Below the pieces are notes generated by a model. It was given only the letters and a program-made list of their open reading frames with translations, was not told the DNA's origin and ran no database searches. This document shows positions 51,588 to 59,803 of a stretch of 64,000 nucleotides of DNA, piece after piece (the first letter of the stretch is position 1; every line of letters begins with the position of its first letter). The stretch covers positions 186,001 to 250,000 of the forward strand of contig NZ_JBMIRR010000027.1 in NCBI RefSeq assembly GCF_049195245.1. Reading direction: 5' to 3'. This DNA is from Arenimonas sp049195245. GTDB lineage: Bacteria > Pseudomonadota > Gammaproteobacteria > Xanthomonadales > Xanthomonadaceae. The translations under genes were made by a program, and so were the position numbers.

Positions 51588-52985
51588 ATGGCCAAAGCCA
51601 AGACCGCCTATGTCTGCACCGATTGCGGCGCTTCGGCCAGCAAATGGCAGGGCCAGTGCGGCGAATGCGGCGCCTGGAACACGATGAGCGAATTCGTGGT
51701 CGAGCCCGCGTCCGCAGGCAAGGGCGGCGGCGCCACCCCGGCGCGCCAGGGCAGCTGGGCGGGCCGTCCGGAAGCGGCGGGCGTGGTCGCGCTCAAGGAC
51801 GTCAGCCAGGACGCCGAGGTCCGCGTGTCCACCACCATCGGCGAGCTCGACCGCGTGCTCGGCGGCGGCCTGGTGGAAGGCTCGGTGGTGCTGGTGGGCG
51901 GTGACCCGGGCATCGGCAAGTCCACCCTGCTGCTGCAGGCGCTGGCGCTGATGTCGGCGCACGTGCCCGCGCTGTACGTCACCGGCGAGGAAAGCCTGGC
52001 GCAGGTGGCGGGCCGGGCCCAGCGCCTGGGCTTGCCGCTGGACAACCTGCATGCGCTGGCCGAAACCTGCGTGGAAAAGATCCTGGGCCAGGCGGCCGCA
52101 GCCAGGCCCGCGCCACGCCTGCTGGTGGCCGACTCGATCCAGACGCTGTGGAGTGAGCTGCTGACCGCCGCGCCGGGCTCGGTAAGCCAGGTGCGCGAGA
52201 GCGCCGCGCGGCTGGTGCGCTTCGCCAAGGAAACCGGCACCAGCGTGTTCCTGGTCGGCCACGTCACCAAGGAAGGCGGCATCGCCGGCCCGCGCGTGCT
52301 CGAGCACATGGTGGATGCGGTGCTTTATTTCGAAGGCGAGTCGGGCAGCCGCTTCCGCGTGCTGCGCGCCTTCAAGAACCGCTTCGGTGCGGTCAACGAG
52401 CTGGGCGTGTTCGCGATGGGCGACAAGGGCCTGCGCGAGGTGCCCAACCCTTCGGCGATCTTCCTCTCGGGCAGCAGCACGCCGCAGCCGGGCAGCGCGG
52501 TGATGGTCACGCGCGAAGGCACCCGGCCCTTGATGGTAGAGGTGCAGGCACTGGTGGACCAGAGCCCGCTGGCCAATCCGCGCCGCGTGGCGCTGGGCCT
52601 GGAACAGAACCGGCTGGCCATGCTGCTGGCGGTGCTGCACCGGCACGGCGGGGTCGGCGTGTTCGACCAGGACGTGTTCGTGAACGTGGTCGGCGGCATC
52701 CGCGTGCAGGAAACCGCGGCCGACCTGCCGGTGCTGCTGGCGGTGCTCAGCTCGCTGCGCGACAGGCCGCTGGCGGAAAAGACCGTGGCCTTCGGCGAGG
52801 TCGGCCTGAGCGGGGAGATCCGTCCGGTGCCCAACGGCGAGGAGCGCCTGAAGGAAGCTGCCACGCACGGGTTCCGGCGCGCCATCGTGCCCAAGGCCAA
52901 TGCCCCCAAGAAGGGCACGTTCAAGGACATGGAAGTGATCGCGGTGGAGCGGCTGTCGGAGGCGATGGAGGCGGCGGCGGAATGA
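51588..52985 (+). CDS. radA: DNA repair protein RadA (Sms)
   Basis: The 465-residue protein has an N-terminal zinc motif C-X2-C-X10-C-X2-C beginning CTDCGASASKWQ, a RecA-like ATPase with Walker A GGDPGIGKST (K111), the RadA-specific KNRFG at 263-267 and a Lon-like C-terminal domain (about 280-465). It processes branched recombination intermediates. It overlaps the GNAT gene by ATGA. Confidence 0.97.
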   Translation: MAKAKTAYVCTDCGASASKWQGQCGECGAWNTMSEFVVEPASAGKGGGATPARQGSWAGRPEAAGVVALKDVSQDAEVRVSTTIGELDRVLGGGLVEGSVVLVGGDPGIGKSTLLLQALALMSAHVPALYVTGEESLAQVAGRAQRLGLPLDNLHALAETCVEKILGQAAAARPAPRLLVADSIQTLWSELLTAAPGSVSQVRESAARLVRFAKETGTSVFLVGHVTKEGGIAGPRVLEHMVDAVLYFEGESGSRFRVLRAFKNRFGAVNELGVFAMGDKGLREVPNPSAIFLSGSSTPQPGSAVMVTREGTRPLMVEVQALVDQSPLANPRRVALGLEQNRLAMLLAVLHRHGGVGVFDQDVFVNVVGGIRVQETAADLPVLLAVLSSLRDRPLAEKTVAFGEVGLSGEIRPVPNGEERLKEAATHGFRRAIVPKANAPKKGTFKDMEVIAVERLSEAMEAAAE

Positions 52986-53533
52986 GCGCGGGCCTGGACC
53001 TGGATTTTGGCCCGGGTCGGATCCGCGACTGGGTCCGCAGTGATCGCGCCTCGCTGCTGCGCCATGCCGATGACGCGCGGGTGGCGCGGTTTCTTTCCGC
53101 ACGGTTTCCGCATCCCTATCGCACGACGGATGCCGATGCCTGGTTCGATTTCCTGGCCGGCCAGCCCGAGCCGGAAGGCTGGGCCATCGAGGTGGACGGC
53201 CAGGCGGTCGGCGGCATCGGCGTGCGCCGCGGCGCCGGCGAATTCGCGCATTCCGGCGAGCTGGGTTACTGGCTGGGCGCCGCGTACTGGCGGCGCGGCA
53301 TCGTGTCTGCCGCCGTGCGCGTGCTGGTGCCCGCCGTGATGGCGCGCTGGGACCTGGCGCGCGTCGGCGCCTACGCTGCCACCGCCAACATCGCGTCGAT
53401 CCGGGTGCTGGAAGGCGCGGGCTTCGAGCGCGAAGGCGTGATGCAGGCGCGCTCCATCCGCGGCGGCGAGGTGCAGGACCACGTGGTGTTCGCGCGTATC
53501 GATCGCGCGCGGCTGGCCCGGCTCGCCCGCTAG
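52982..53533 (+). CDS. GNAT-family N-acetyltransferase (RimJ/RimL-like)
   Basis: The 183-residue protein has the GNAT fold with the acetyl-CoA pyrophosphate loop LGAAYWRRGIVSAAVR near 100 and the closing ATANIASIRVLEGAGFEREG segment. It resembles RimJ/RimL-type acetyltransferases; the substrate is unknown. Its stop overlaps the convergent lipoprotein stop by three bases (CTAG). Confidence 0.9.
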   Translation: MSAGLDLDFGPGRIRDWVRSDRASLLRHADDARVARFLSARFPHPYRTTDADAWFDFLAGQPEPEGWAIEVDGQAVGGIGVRRGAGEFAHSGELGYWLGAAYWRRGIVSAAVRVLVPAVMARWDLARVGAYAATANIASIRVLEGAGFEREGVMQARSIRGGEVQDHVVFARIDRARLARLAR

Positions 53534-53994
53534 GGCGCGGCGCGCGCGCCGGCTTCGGCCAGGCTGTTGCCGGACCAGACGATTTCAAACTCGCCGCAGT
53601 AGCCGGTGGGCCGGCACAGGTGGATGCCCACGTGCGCGTCCGGATCACGGCACAGGCCGTCAGCGGTGCAGGGGAAGCTGATGATCTGGCGACGTCCGGC
53701 ACCCAGCGGAATTTCGACGGCGGCGCCCGCCATGGCGCGCTGGTCGCCGGTGGCGTCCAGTGGATTTTCGCGCAGCCCGGCGCGCGGCGTGGTCGAGACC
53801 GACACGTACGTCCACAGGTAGGCCAGCGGTTCGCGGGAGCGGTTTTCCAGCGCCAGCCGCACGATGCCGCTGGCCGCGTCGCGATCAAGCACCGTGACCT
53901 GCACCGCGCCGGGGTCCAGCGCGCGCTCGGGCGGCAGCGTGGCGCAGCCCGCCATCGGCAACAGCAGGCAGAGCGCCGCCAGCGCTTTCTTCAT
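53530..53994 (-). CDS. Lipoprotein of unknown function
   Basis: The 154-residue protein has a lipobox MAGC at about 14-17 and a mature domain with several Cys (FPCTADGLCRD, LCRPTGYCGE). It looks periplasmic and may be outer-membrane-anchored. I do not recognise the domain; the Trp/Tyr-rich beta pattern resembles small DUF-type lipoproteins. It overlaps the CcsA-like gene upstream by ATGA. Confidence 0.7.
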   Translation of the reverse strand: MKKALAALCLLLPMAGCATLPPERALDPGAVQVTVLDRDAASGIVRLALENRSREPLAYLWTYVSVSTTPRAGLRENPLDATGDQRAMAGAAVEIPLGAGRRQIISFPCTADGLCRDPDAHVGIHLCRPTGYCGEFEIVWSGNSLAEAGARAAP

Positions 53995-54788
53995 GCGCGC
54001 TGCAGCACCAGCTCGTAGACGTACTTGCTGCCGAAAAACGCCAGCAGCAGCAGCGCCATTGCCACCAGGGTGAGCTTGGCGGCGCGCGGGCCGCGCCAGC
54101 CCCAGCGCCAGCGGCCGAACAGCAGCAGGGCCAGCACGATCCAGGACAGGATGGACAGCACCGTCTTGTGGCCCAGGCCCTGGGCGAACAGGTCGTCCAC
54201 GAACACCACGCCGGTGAGCAGGGTAAGGCTGAGCAGGGCGAAAGCGGCGCCGAGGCTGCGGAACAGCAGCGTCTCGACCTGGGTCAGCGGCGGCAGGATG
54301 CGCTGCCAGGCGCCCAGCTGGCGCTGGCGCAGGGCGCGCTCCTGGAACCACAGCATGATCGCGATCAGGGTGGCCACGGCCAGCGTGGAGTAGGCCAGCA
54401 GCGCCAGCAGTGCATGCAGCTTCAATGGCCAGCCCAGGTCTTCGCGGGGCTGGCCGCCGCCGAACACGGCGTAAGCCGCCAGCACCAGTGATGCCAGGGG
54501 AAAAACGAAGATGCCCAGGGCCTCGATGCGCTGGGCCGGGCCGAGCAGGGTAGTGAGCGCGGCCATGCCCAGGCCCACCAGGGACATCGCGGCGAAAAAA
54601 TGCAGGTCCGGTCCGCCCAGCAGGCGCCACGCGACCAGGTGCAGCGCGGCGTGCAGCACCACGGCCGGCACCGCCGGGAGCAGCCACGTCCGGCTGTCGG
54701 GCCGCGCGCCGAACGGGCGCGTCGCCAGCTGGTGGCTGGCCAGCGCGTACAGGGTGATCGCGAACAGGCTGAGGGCAAGGGCGGGCAT
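53991..54788 (-). CDS. CcsA/YpjD-like membrane protein (cytochrome c assembly family)
   Basis: The 265-residue protein has about eight transmembrane helices and the WxWxxxxx-type segment typical of cytochrome c assembly relatives; HALLALLAYSTLAVATL and GLGHKTVLSILSWIVLALLL match the YpjD/CcsA family. It may handle haem. It lies upstream of, and divergent from, ffh, as in many Xanthomonadaceae and Pseudomonas genomes. Confidence 0.85.
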   Translation of the reverse strand: MPALALSLFAITLYALASHQLATRPFGARPDSRTWLLPAVPAVVLHAALHLVAWRLLGGPDLHFFAAMSLVGLGMAALTTLLGPAQRIEALGIFVFPLASLVLAAYAVFGGGQPREDLGWPLKLHALLALLAYSTLAVATLIAIMLWFQERALRQRQLGAWQRILPPLTQVETLLFRSLGAAFALLSLTLLTGVVFVDDLFAQGLGHKTVLSILSWIVLALLLFGRWRWGWRGPRAAKLTLVAMALLLLAFFGSKYVYELVLQRA

Positions 54789-54897
54789 CGCCGGAGTTTG
54801 GCACAGGCGCCCGAAGGTGAGAACCATTCTCGACAAAGCCGGCCGTCGTGCGCCCCGCGCTATACTTCCGCCCCCCAGTGGCATGACACCAGACCCC

Positions 54898-56271
54898 ATG
54901 TTCGAGTCCTTGACCCAGCGCCTGTCCGGCACCCTCCAGCGCCTGCGCGGCCGTGGCCGCCTCACCGAGGAAAACATCCGCGAGGCCACCCGCGAAGTGC
55001 GCATCGCCCTGCTCGAGGCCGACGTGGCGCTGCCCGTGGTGTCGGCGCTGATCGAGCGCATCAAGGTGCGCGCGGTCGGCCAGGAAGTGCTGACCAGCCT
55101 CACCCCCGGCCAGGCCCTGATCAAGGTCGTGCGCGACGAGATGGCGGCCGTGATGGGTTCGGCCGCCAGCGAGCTCAACCTCAATGTGCCGGCGCCGGCG
55201 ATCATCCTGATGGCCGGCCTGCAGGGCGCGGGCAAGACCACCACGGTGGGCAAGCTCGCCAAGCACCTGAAGGAACGCAAGAAGAAGAAGGTGATGGTGG
55301 TCTCGGCCGACGTCTACCGCCCGGCCGCGATCGAGCAGCTGCGCACGCTGGCCCAGCAGGTGGACGTGCTGTTCTTCGCCTCCGATGCCTCGCAGAAGCC
55401 CGAGGACATCGTGCGCGCCGCGATTGCCGACGCGCGCAAGAGCTTCGTGGACGTGCTGATCGTCGACACCGCCGGCCGCCTGGCCATCGACGACGCGATG
55501 ATGGCCGAGATCAAGGCCCTGCACGCGGCGGTGAATCCGGTCGAGACGCTGTTCGTGGTGGACGCCATGACCGGCCAGGACGCCGCCAACACCGCCAAGG
55601 CCTTCAGCGAGGCGCTGCCGCTGACCGGCGTGGTGCTGACCAAGACCGACGGCGACGCGCGCGGCGGCGCCGCGCTGAGCGTGCGCTACATCACCGGCAA
55701 GCCGATCAAGTTCGTGGGCGTGGGCGAGAAGCCCGACGGCCTGGATGTGTTCCACCCCGACCGCGCCGCCAGCCGCATCCTGGACATGGGCGACGTGCTC
55801 AGCCTGGTCGAGCAGGTCGAGCAGCAGGTGGACAAGGACAAGGCCCAGAAGCTGGCCGAGAAGGTCGCCAAGGGCAAGAAGTTCGACCTCAACGACATGC
55901 GCGACCAGCTCGAGCAGATGCAGAACATGGGCGGCCTGGCCGGCCTGATGGACAAGCTGCCGGGCATGGGCCAGATCCCGGACGACGTGAAGGCCAAGGT
56001 GACCGGCAAGGAAGTGCCGCGCATGGTGGCCATCATCGGCTCGATGACCAAGAAGGAACGGCGCAATCCGGGCCTGCTGAACGGGTCGCGCCGGGCCCGG
56101 ATCGCCCGGGGCTCGGGCACCACCCCGGCCGACGTGAACAAGCTGCTCAAGCAGTTCCAGAACATGGAAAAGATGATGTCCAAGCTGTCCCAGGGCGGCA
56201 TCAAGGGCATGATGCGGGGCATGAAGGGCCTGATGGGCGGCGGCATGCCCGGGCGCTTCCCGGGCCGCTGA
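54898..56271 (+). CDS. ffh: Signal recognition particle GTPase Ffh
   Basis: The 457-residue protein has an N domain, the G domain with GLQGAGKTTT (K113), DTAGRL and TKTDG, and a methionine-rich M domain ending MMRGMKGLMGGGMPG that binds 4.5S RNA and signal sequences. It guides nascent membrane proteins to FtsY. The start MFESLTQR is favoured over an upstream ATG at 54883. Confidence 0.98.
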   Translation: MFESLTQRLSGTLQRLRGRGRLTEENIREATREVRIALLEADVALPVVSALIERIKVRAVGQEVLTSLTPGQALIKVVRDEMAAVMGSAASELNLNVPAPAIILMAGLQGAGKTTTVGKLAKHLKERKKKKVMVVSADVYRPAAIEQLRTLAQQVDVLFFASDASQKPEDIVRAAIADARKSFVDVLIVDTAGRLAIDDAMMAEIKALHAAVNPVETLFVVDAMTGQDAANTAKAFSEALPLTGVVLTKTDGDARGGAALSVRYITGKPIKFVGVGEKPDGLDVFHPDRAASRILDMGDVLSLVEQVEQQVDKDKAQKLAEKVAKGKKFDLNDMRDQLEQMQNMGGLAGLMDKLPGMGQIPDDVKAKVTGKEVPRMVAIIGSMTKKERRNPGLLNGSRRARIARGSGTTPADVNKLLKQFQNMEKMMSKLSQGGIKGMMRGMKGLMGGGMPGRFPGR

Positions 56272-56401
56272 GGCCGGGCGCCGGGCCCCCGATCCGGCCC
56301 CAAGGGTTTCCTTCGGGCGGACAAGGGGTTAGAATTCGCGATTCCCCCGGCCGGTTGCGGTCGGGCTTCCTGTTTCAGAACTGCATAAAGAGCGAATTCA
56401 C

Positions 56402-56656
56402 ATGGTCAAGATCCGTCTGGCCCGCGGTGGCGCCAAGAAGCGTCCCTTCTACCACATCGTCGTCACCGACCAGCGCAACAAGCGCGATGGCCGTTCGATC
56501 GAGCGCGTGGGTTACTACAACCCCATCGCCACGGCGACCGAGCAGCGCGTCGTGCTCGACACCGAGCGCGTCAAGCACTGGGTGTCCAACGGTGCGCAGC
56601 TGACCGACAAGGTCCGCGTGCTGTTCAAGGAAGTCTCGGCCCAGGCTTCGGCCTGA
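56402..56656 (+). CDS. rpsP: 30S ribosomal protein S16
   Basis: The 84-residue protein begins MVKIRLARGGAKKRPFYHIVVTD, the S16 signature. It heads the rpsP-rimM-trmD-rplS operon, a standard translation cluster. A TAGAAT at 56330-56335 may be its -10 box, though the -35 match is weak. Confidence 0.98.
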   Translation: MVKIRLARGGAKKRPFYHIVVTDQRNKRDGRSIERVGYYNPIATATEQRVVLDTERVKHWVSNGAQLTDKVRVLFKEVSAQASA

Positions 56657-56690
56657 GCCTTCGGCCTCGCCCCGCGCGAGGCCTGATGCC

Positions 56691-57197
56691 ATGAGCACCG
56701 ATCGCCGCATCCTGCTGGGCAGGGTCGCCGGCGATTTCGGCGTCCGGGGGGAGCTCAAGCTGCTCTCCTGGACCGATCCCCGCGAGGCCATCTTCAGGTA
56801 CCAGCCCTGGATCCTCCGCTCCGGTGACACCGAGCGCGAGGTCTCCGGCGTGCGCGGCCGCGACACCGGCAAGCTGGTGATCGCCACCTTCCCGGGCGTG
56901 GAAAACCGCGAGCAGGCCGAGGCGCTCAAGGGCGCCGAGATCTGGGTCACGCGCGACCGGCTGCCGCCGCCGCGGCCCGGCGAGTACTACTGGGTGGACC
57001 TGGAAGGCCTCGCCGTGCAGACGGTGGAAGGCGTGTCCCTGGGCACGGTGTCGCACCTGTTCGACACCGGCGCCAACCCGGTGATCGTGATCTCCGGCGA
57101 GCGCGAGCGGCTGGTGCCCTTCGTCACCGACACCTTCGTCAAATCCGTGGATTTCGAGGCCGGCCTGATCGTGGTCGACTGGGATCCCGACTTCTGA
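56691..57197 (+). CDS. rimM: Ribosome maturation factor RimM
   Basis: The 168-residue protein has the N-terminal RimM domain (LLGRVAGDFGVRGELKLLSWTD) and a C-terminal PRC barrel (GEYYWVDLEGLAVQ). It binds S19 and helps assemble the 30S head. It lies 34 bases after rpsP. Confidence 0.97.
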   Translation: MSTDRRILLGRVAGDFGVRGELKLLSWTDPREAIFRYQPWILRSGDTEREVSGVRGRDTGKLVIATFPGVENREQAEALKGAEIWVTRDRLPPPRPGEYYWVDLEGLAVQTVEGVSLGTVSHLFDTGANPVIVISGERERLVPFVTDTFVKSVDFEAGLIVVDWDPDF

Positions 57198-57216
57198 GCT
57201 GACGGCAGGAGCCGCC

Positions 57217-57975
57217 GTGCGCATCGACGTGGTCACCCTGTTTCCCGATTTCATCCGCGACAGCGCCGCGCTGGGCGTGGTGGGGCGCGCGCAGGAGCGC
57301 GGGCTGCTGGCCGTGCACGGCTGGAATCCGCGCGATTACGCCACCGATGCCTACCGCCGCGTGGACGACCGGCCGTTCGGCGGCGGGCCTGGCATGGTGA
57401 TGCTGGCCGAACCGCTGTCGGCCTGCCTGGCCGCGGTGCGGGCGGCCGACCCGGCCGCGGCACCGGTGGTCTACCTCAGTCCCCAGGGCGCCCGCCTGAC
57501 CCAGGCCAAGGTGCGGCAGCTGGCCGCGCAACCGCGGCTGGTGCTGCTCTGCGGCCGCTACGAAGGCCTGGACGAGCGCTTCATCGCCCGCGAGGTGGAC
57601 GAGGAGCTGTCCATCGGCGACTACGTACTGTCGGGGGGCGAACTGGCCGCGGCCGTGGTCATCGATGCCGTCGGCCGGCTGCAGGAGGGCGCGCTGAACC
57701 ACGCCGATTCCGCGCTGCAGGACAGCTTCGAGGACGGCCTGCTGGACTGCCCGCACTTCACCCGGTCCGAGGCCGAGGGCACCGGGGGCGTGCCGGCGGT
57801 GCTGATGTCCGGCGACCACGCGGCCATCCGCCGCTGGCGCCGCCAGCAGAGCCTGGGCCGGACCTGGCTGCGGCGCCCGGACCTGCTGGCCCGGGCCGGC
57901 CTGGACCGGGCCGACCGGGCCCTGCTCGAGCAGTTCATCACCCAGTGGCGGGCGGACCACCCGGCGGGCGGGTAA
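57217..57975 (+). CDS. trmD: tRNA (guanine-N1)-methyltransferase
   Basis: The 252-residue SPOUT enzyme makes m1G37 in tRNAs, preventing frameshifts. It starts at GTG with CAGGAG upstream. Motifs VDDRPFGGGPGMVM, YLSPQGARLTQ and CGRYEGLDERF are characteristic of the knotted fold. Confidence 0.97.
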   Translation: MRIDVVTLFPDFIRDSAALGVVGRAQERGLLAVHGWNPRDYATDAYRRVDDRPFGGGPGMVMLAEPLSACLAAVRAADPAAAPVVYLSPQGARLTQAKVRQLAAQPRLVLLCGRYEGLDERFIAREVDEELSIGDYVLSGGELAAAVVIDAVGRLQEGALNHADSALQDSFEDGLLDCPHFTRSEAEGTGGVPAVLMSGDHAAIRRWRRQQSLGRTWLRRPDLLARAGLDRADRALLEQFITQWRADHPAGG

Positions 57976-58088
57976 CCCCTTCCCCTTCAAGGGCTTGGCA
58001 GGCTATACTTGCGAGCTGTTCCACCAAAGCCAAGCACGGTTACGGGCCTCTGGCGCGCATATCAAACAACTATCAAAGGCGTGTAACC

Positions 58089-58451
58089 ATGAATTTCCTC
58101 CAGCAGTTCGAGCAAGAGCAGTCGCAGCGCAAGCTGCCCGATTTCGGCCCCGGCGACACCGTCGTGGTCAACGTGAAGGTCAAGGAAGGCAACCGCGAGC
58201 GCGTGCAGGCCTATGAAGGCGTGGTCATCGCGATCAAGAACGCCGGCCTCAACTCCGCCTTCACCGTGCGCAAGATTTCGCACGGTTTCGGCGTCGAGCG
58301 CGTGTTCCAGACGCACAGCCCGATCATCGACTCGGTGTCGGTGAAGCGCCGCGGCAAGGTCCGCGCCGGCAAGCTGTACTACCTGCGTGGCCTGGAAGGC
58401 AAGAAGGCGCGCATCAAGGAAGACCTGGGCGCGTCGCGTTCCAACGACTGA
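58089..58451 (+). CDS. rplS: 50S ribosomal protein L19
   Basis: The 120-residue protein begins MNFLQQFEQEQSQRKLPDFGPGDTV and contains FTVRKISHGFGVERVFQTHSP, diagnostic of L19. It is the last gene of the rpsP operon, 113 bases after trmD, with a -10-like TATACT in the gap (58004-58009) and its own terminator downstream. Confidence 0.99.
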   Translation: MNFLQQFEQEQSQRKLPDFGPGDTVVVNVKVKEGNRERVQAYEGVVIAIKNAGLNSAFTVRKISHGFGVERVFQTHSPIIDSVSVKRRGKVRAGKLYYLRGLEGKKARIKEDLGASRSND

Positions 58452-58472
58452 CGTATCCTGGTTTCCACGCGA

Positions 58473-58494
58473 ACGGCCGCCCCAGGGCGGCCGT
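58473..58494 (+). terminator. Terminator of the rpsP-rplS operon
   Basis: ACGGCCGCCC is followed by a small loop, GGGCGGCCGT and TTTGCTTTC, ending transcription 20-40 bases after rplS. Confidence 0.85.
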
Positions 58495-58553
58495 TTTGCT
58501 TTCTGCGCCCGCGCCCCCATGAAAAGTCCGATGACCCGCACGAGACTGCCGCG

Positions 58554-58958
58554 ATGAATCTCGCCCCGGACAGCGCTTCGGTGCGCCTGGACCTCTGGCT
58601 CTGGGCAGCACGCTTCTACAAGACCCGCGCCCTGGCCAAGGCTGCGATCGAAGGTGGCAAGGTGCACGTGCAAGGCCAGGGCGCCAAGCCCTCGCGCCTG
58701 CTCAAGACCGGCGAGACCCTGCGACTGCAGCGCGGCGAGGACGTCTTCGAAGTGCAGGTGCTGGCGCTCAGCGGCAAGCGCGGGCCGGCCTCCGCCGCGG
58801 CCCTGCTGTATTCGGAATCGGATGAGTCGCGTGAAACCCGCCTGCGCCTGGCCGCCGAACGGCGTGCCGCCAACGCCGGTTACCGCGCCCCCGCCGGAAA
58901 ACCCGACAAGCGCGCCCGCCGGCTGATCCAGGCGCTGGGCGACCTCGACGCACTCTGA
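58554..58958 (+). CDS. hslR: S4-domain RNA-binding heat shock protein HslR
   Basis: The 134-residue protein has an N-terminal S4 RNA-binding domain (VRLDLWLWAARFYKTRALAKAAIEGGKVHV) and a basic C-terminus. Hsp15/HslR rescues nascent-chain-carrying 50S subunits after heat shock. It starts 103 bases after rplS. Confidence 0.93.
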   Translation: MNLAPDSASVRLDLWLWAARFYKTRALAKAAIEGGKVHVQGQGAKPSRLLKTGETLRLQRGEDVFEVQVLALSGKRGPASAAALLYSESDESRETRLRLAAERRAANAGYRAPAGKPDKRARRLIQALGDLDAL

Positions 58959-59002
58959 GCGCGGCTGCCCTACACTCCGTCGCCAGGGCCATGGGGGATA
59001 CG

Positions 59003-59770
59003 ATGCAGCTGCGAAACGTCACGCAAGCACTCAGGAATCGCGACTGGTCGTCGGTGGCGATGGAGATCCTCATCGTCGTGGTCGGCGTGATCATTGCGCT
59101 GCAGGTGAGCAACTGGAACGAGGAGCGCAAGGAGGCGCAGCGCGCCGAGGGCTACCTGCTGCGCATGCAGAACGAACTGCGCGCCGATGCGGCGCGCCTG
59201 GCGACCATGACCCGGCTGTGGCAGGCGGTGAACGCCGAGGGCCGCGCGGCCCTGGCGCACGCCGAGAAGGGCACGCTGCACGAGGGCTCGGCCTGGAAAA
59301 CGCTTCGCGCCTATTACCAGGCCAGCCAGATCTGGCCCTACCGCATGGACGACACCACCATCCAGGAGCTGCGCGCCAGCGGCGAGTTCGGCCTGATCCG
59401 CGATCCGGAGCTGCGGGCGCTGATATCGCACCACTACGCCGGCAATGCCGGCGGCGCGATCGAGGAAGTGCTGGGCGTGGTCCCCGCCTACCGCGAGCAG
59501 GTGCGCGGCATGACGCCCTGGGCCATCCAGGAATACCTGTGGGCCAACTGCTACGCCAGCGCCTCGGAATCCCAGGAACTGGTGGATTGCCCCTCGCCGG
59601 TTTCCGAAGCGGAGGCGCTGGCCGTGCTGGAAGAGTTCCGGACGTCGCCGTCCCTGCTGCGCCACCTGCGCTTCTGGATCGCCACCAACGGGCTGGCCAT
59701 CACCCTGTCCGCCGGGCTGCAGCGCGAAGCGGGCGAGCTGGCCGACATCATCGAGCAGCGCGAACGCTAG
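59003..59770 (+). CDS. Membrane-anchored protein of unknown function, DUF6090-like
   Basis: The 255-residue protein has one N-terminal hydrophobic helix (about 20-40; MEILIVVVGVIIALQVSNWNEE) followed by a large hydrophilic, helix-rich region with RAEGYLLRMQNELRADAARL, probably in the periplasm. The helix-then-WNEERK pattern resembles DUF6090-type proteins. The ATG at 59003 was chosen for GGGGGAT five bases upstream. Function unknown. Confidence 0.75.
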   Translation: MQLRNVTQALRNRDWSSVAMEILIVVVGVIIALQVSNWNEERKEAQRAEGYLLRMQNELRADAARLATMTRLWQAVNAEGRAALAHAEKGTLHEGSAWKTLRAYYQASQIWPYRMDDTTIQELRASGEFGLIRDPELRALISHHYAGNAGGAIEEVLGVVPAYREQVRGMTPWAIQEYLWANCYASASESQELVDCPSPVSEAEALAVLEEFRTSPSLLRHLRFWIATNGLAITLSAGLQREAGELADIIEQRER

Positions 59771-59803
59771 TGGCGTGCGTGCCCCGCATCGCCGGGGTGG
59801 ACG

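Noticed and set aside
57976..58088. Strong promoter ahead of rplS
   Set aside because: TATACT is present, but no TTGACA-like box lies 16-18 bases upstream; only noted in the rplS entry.
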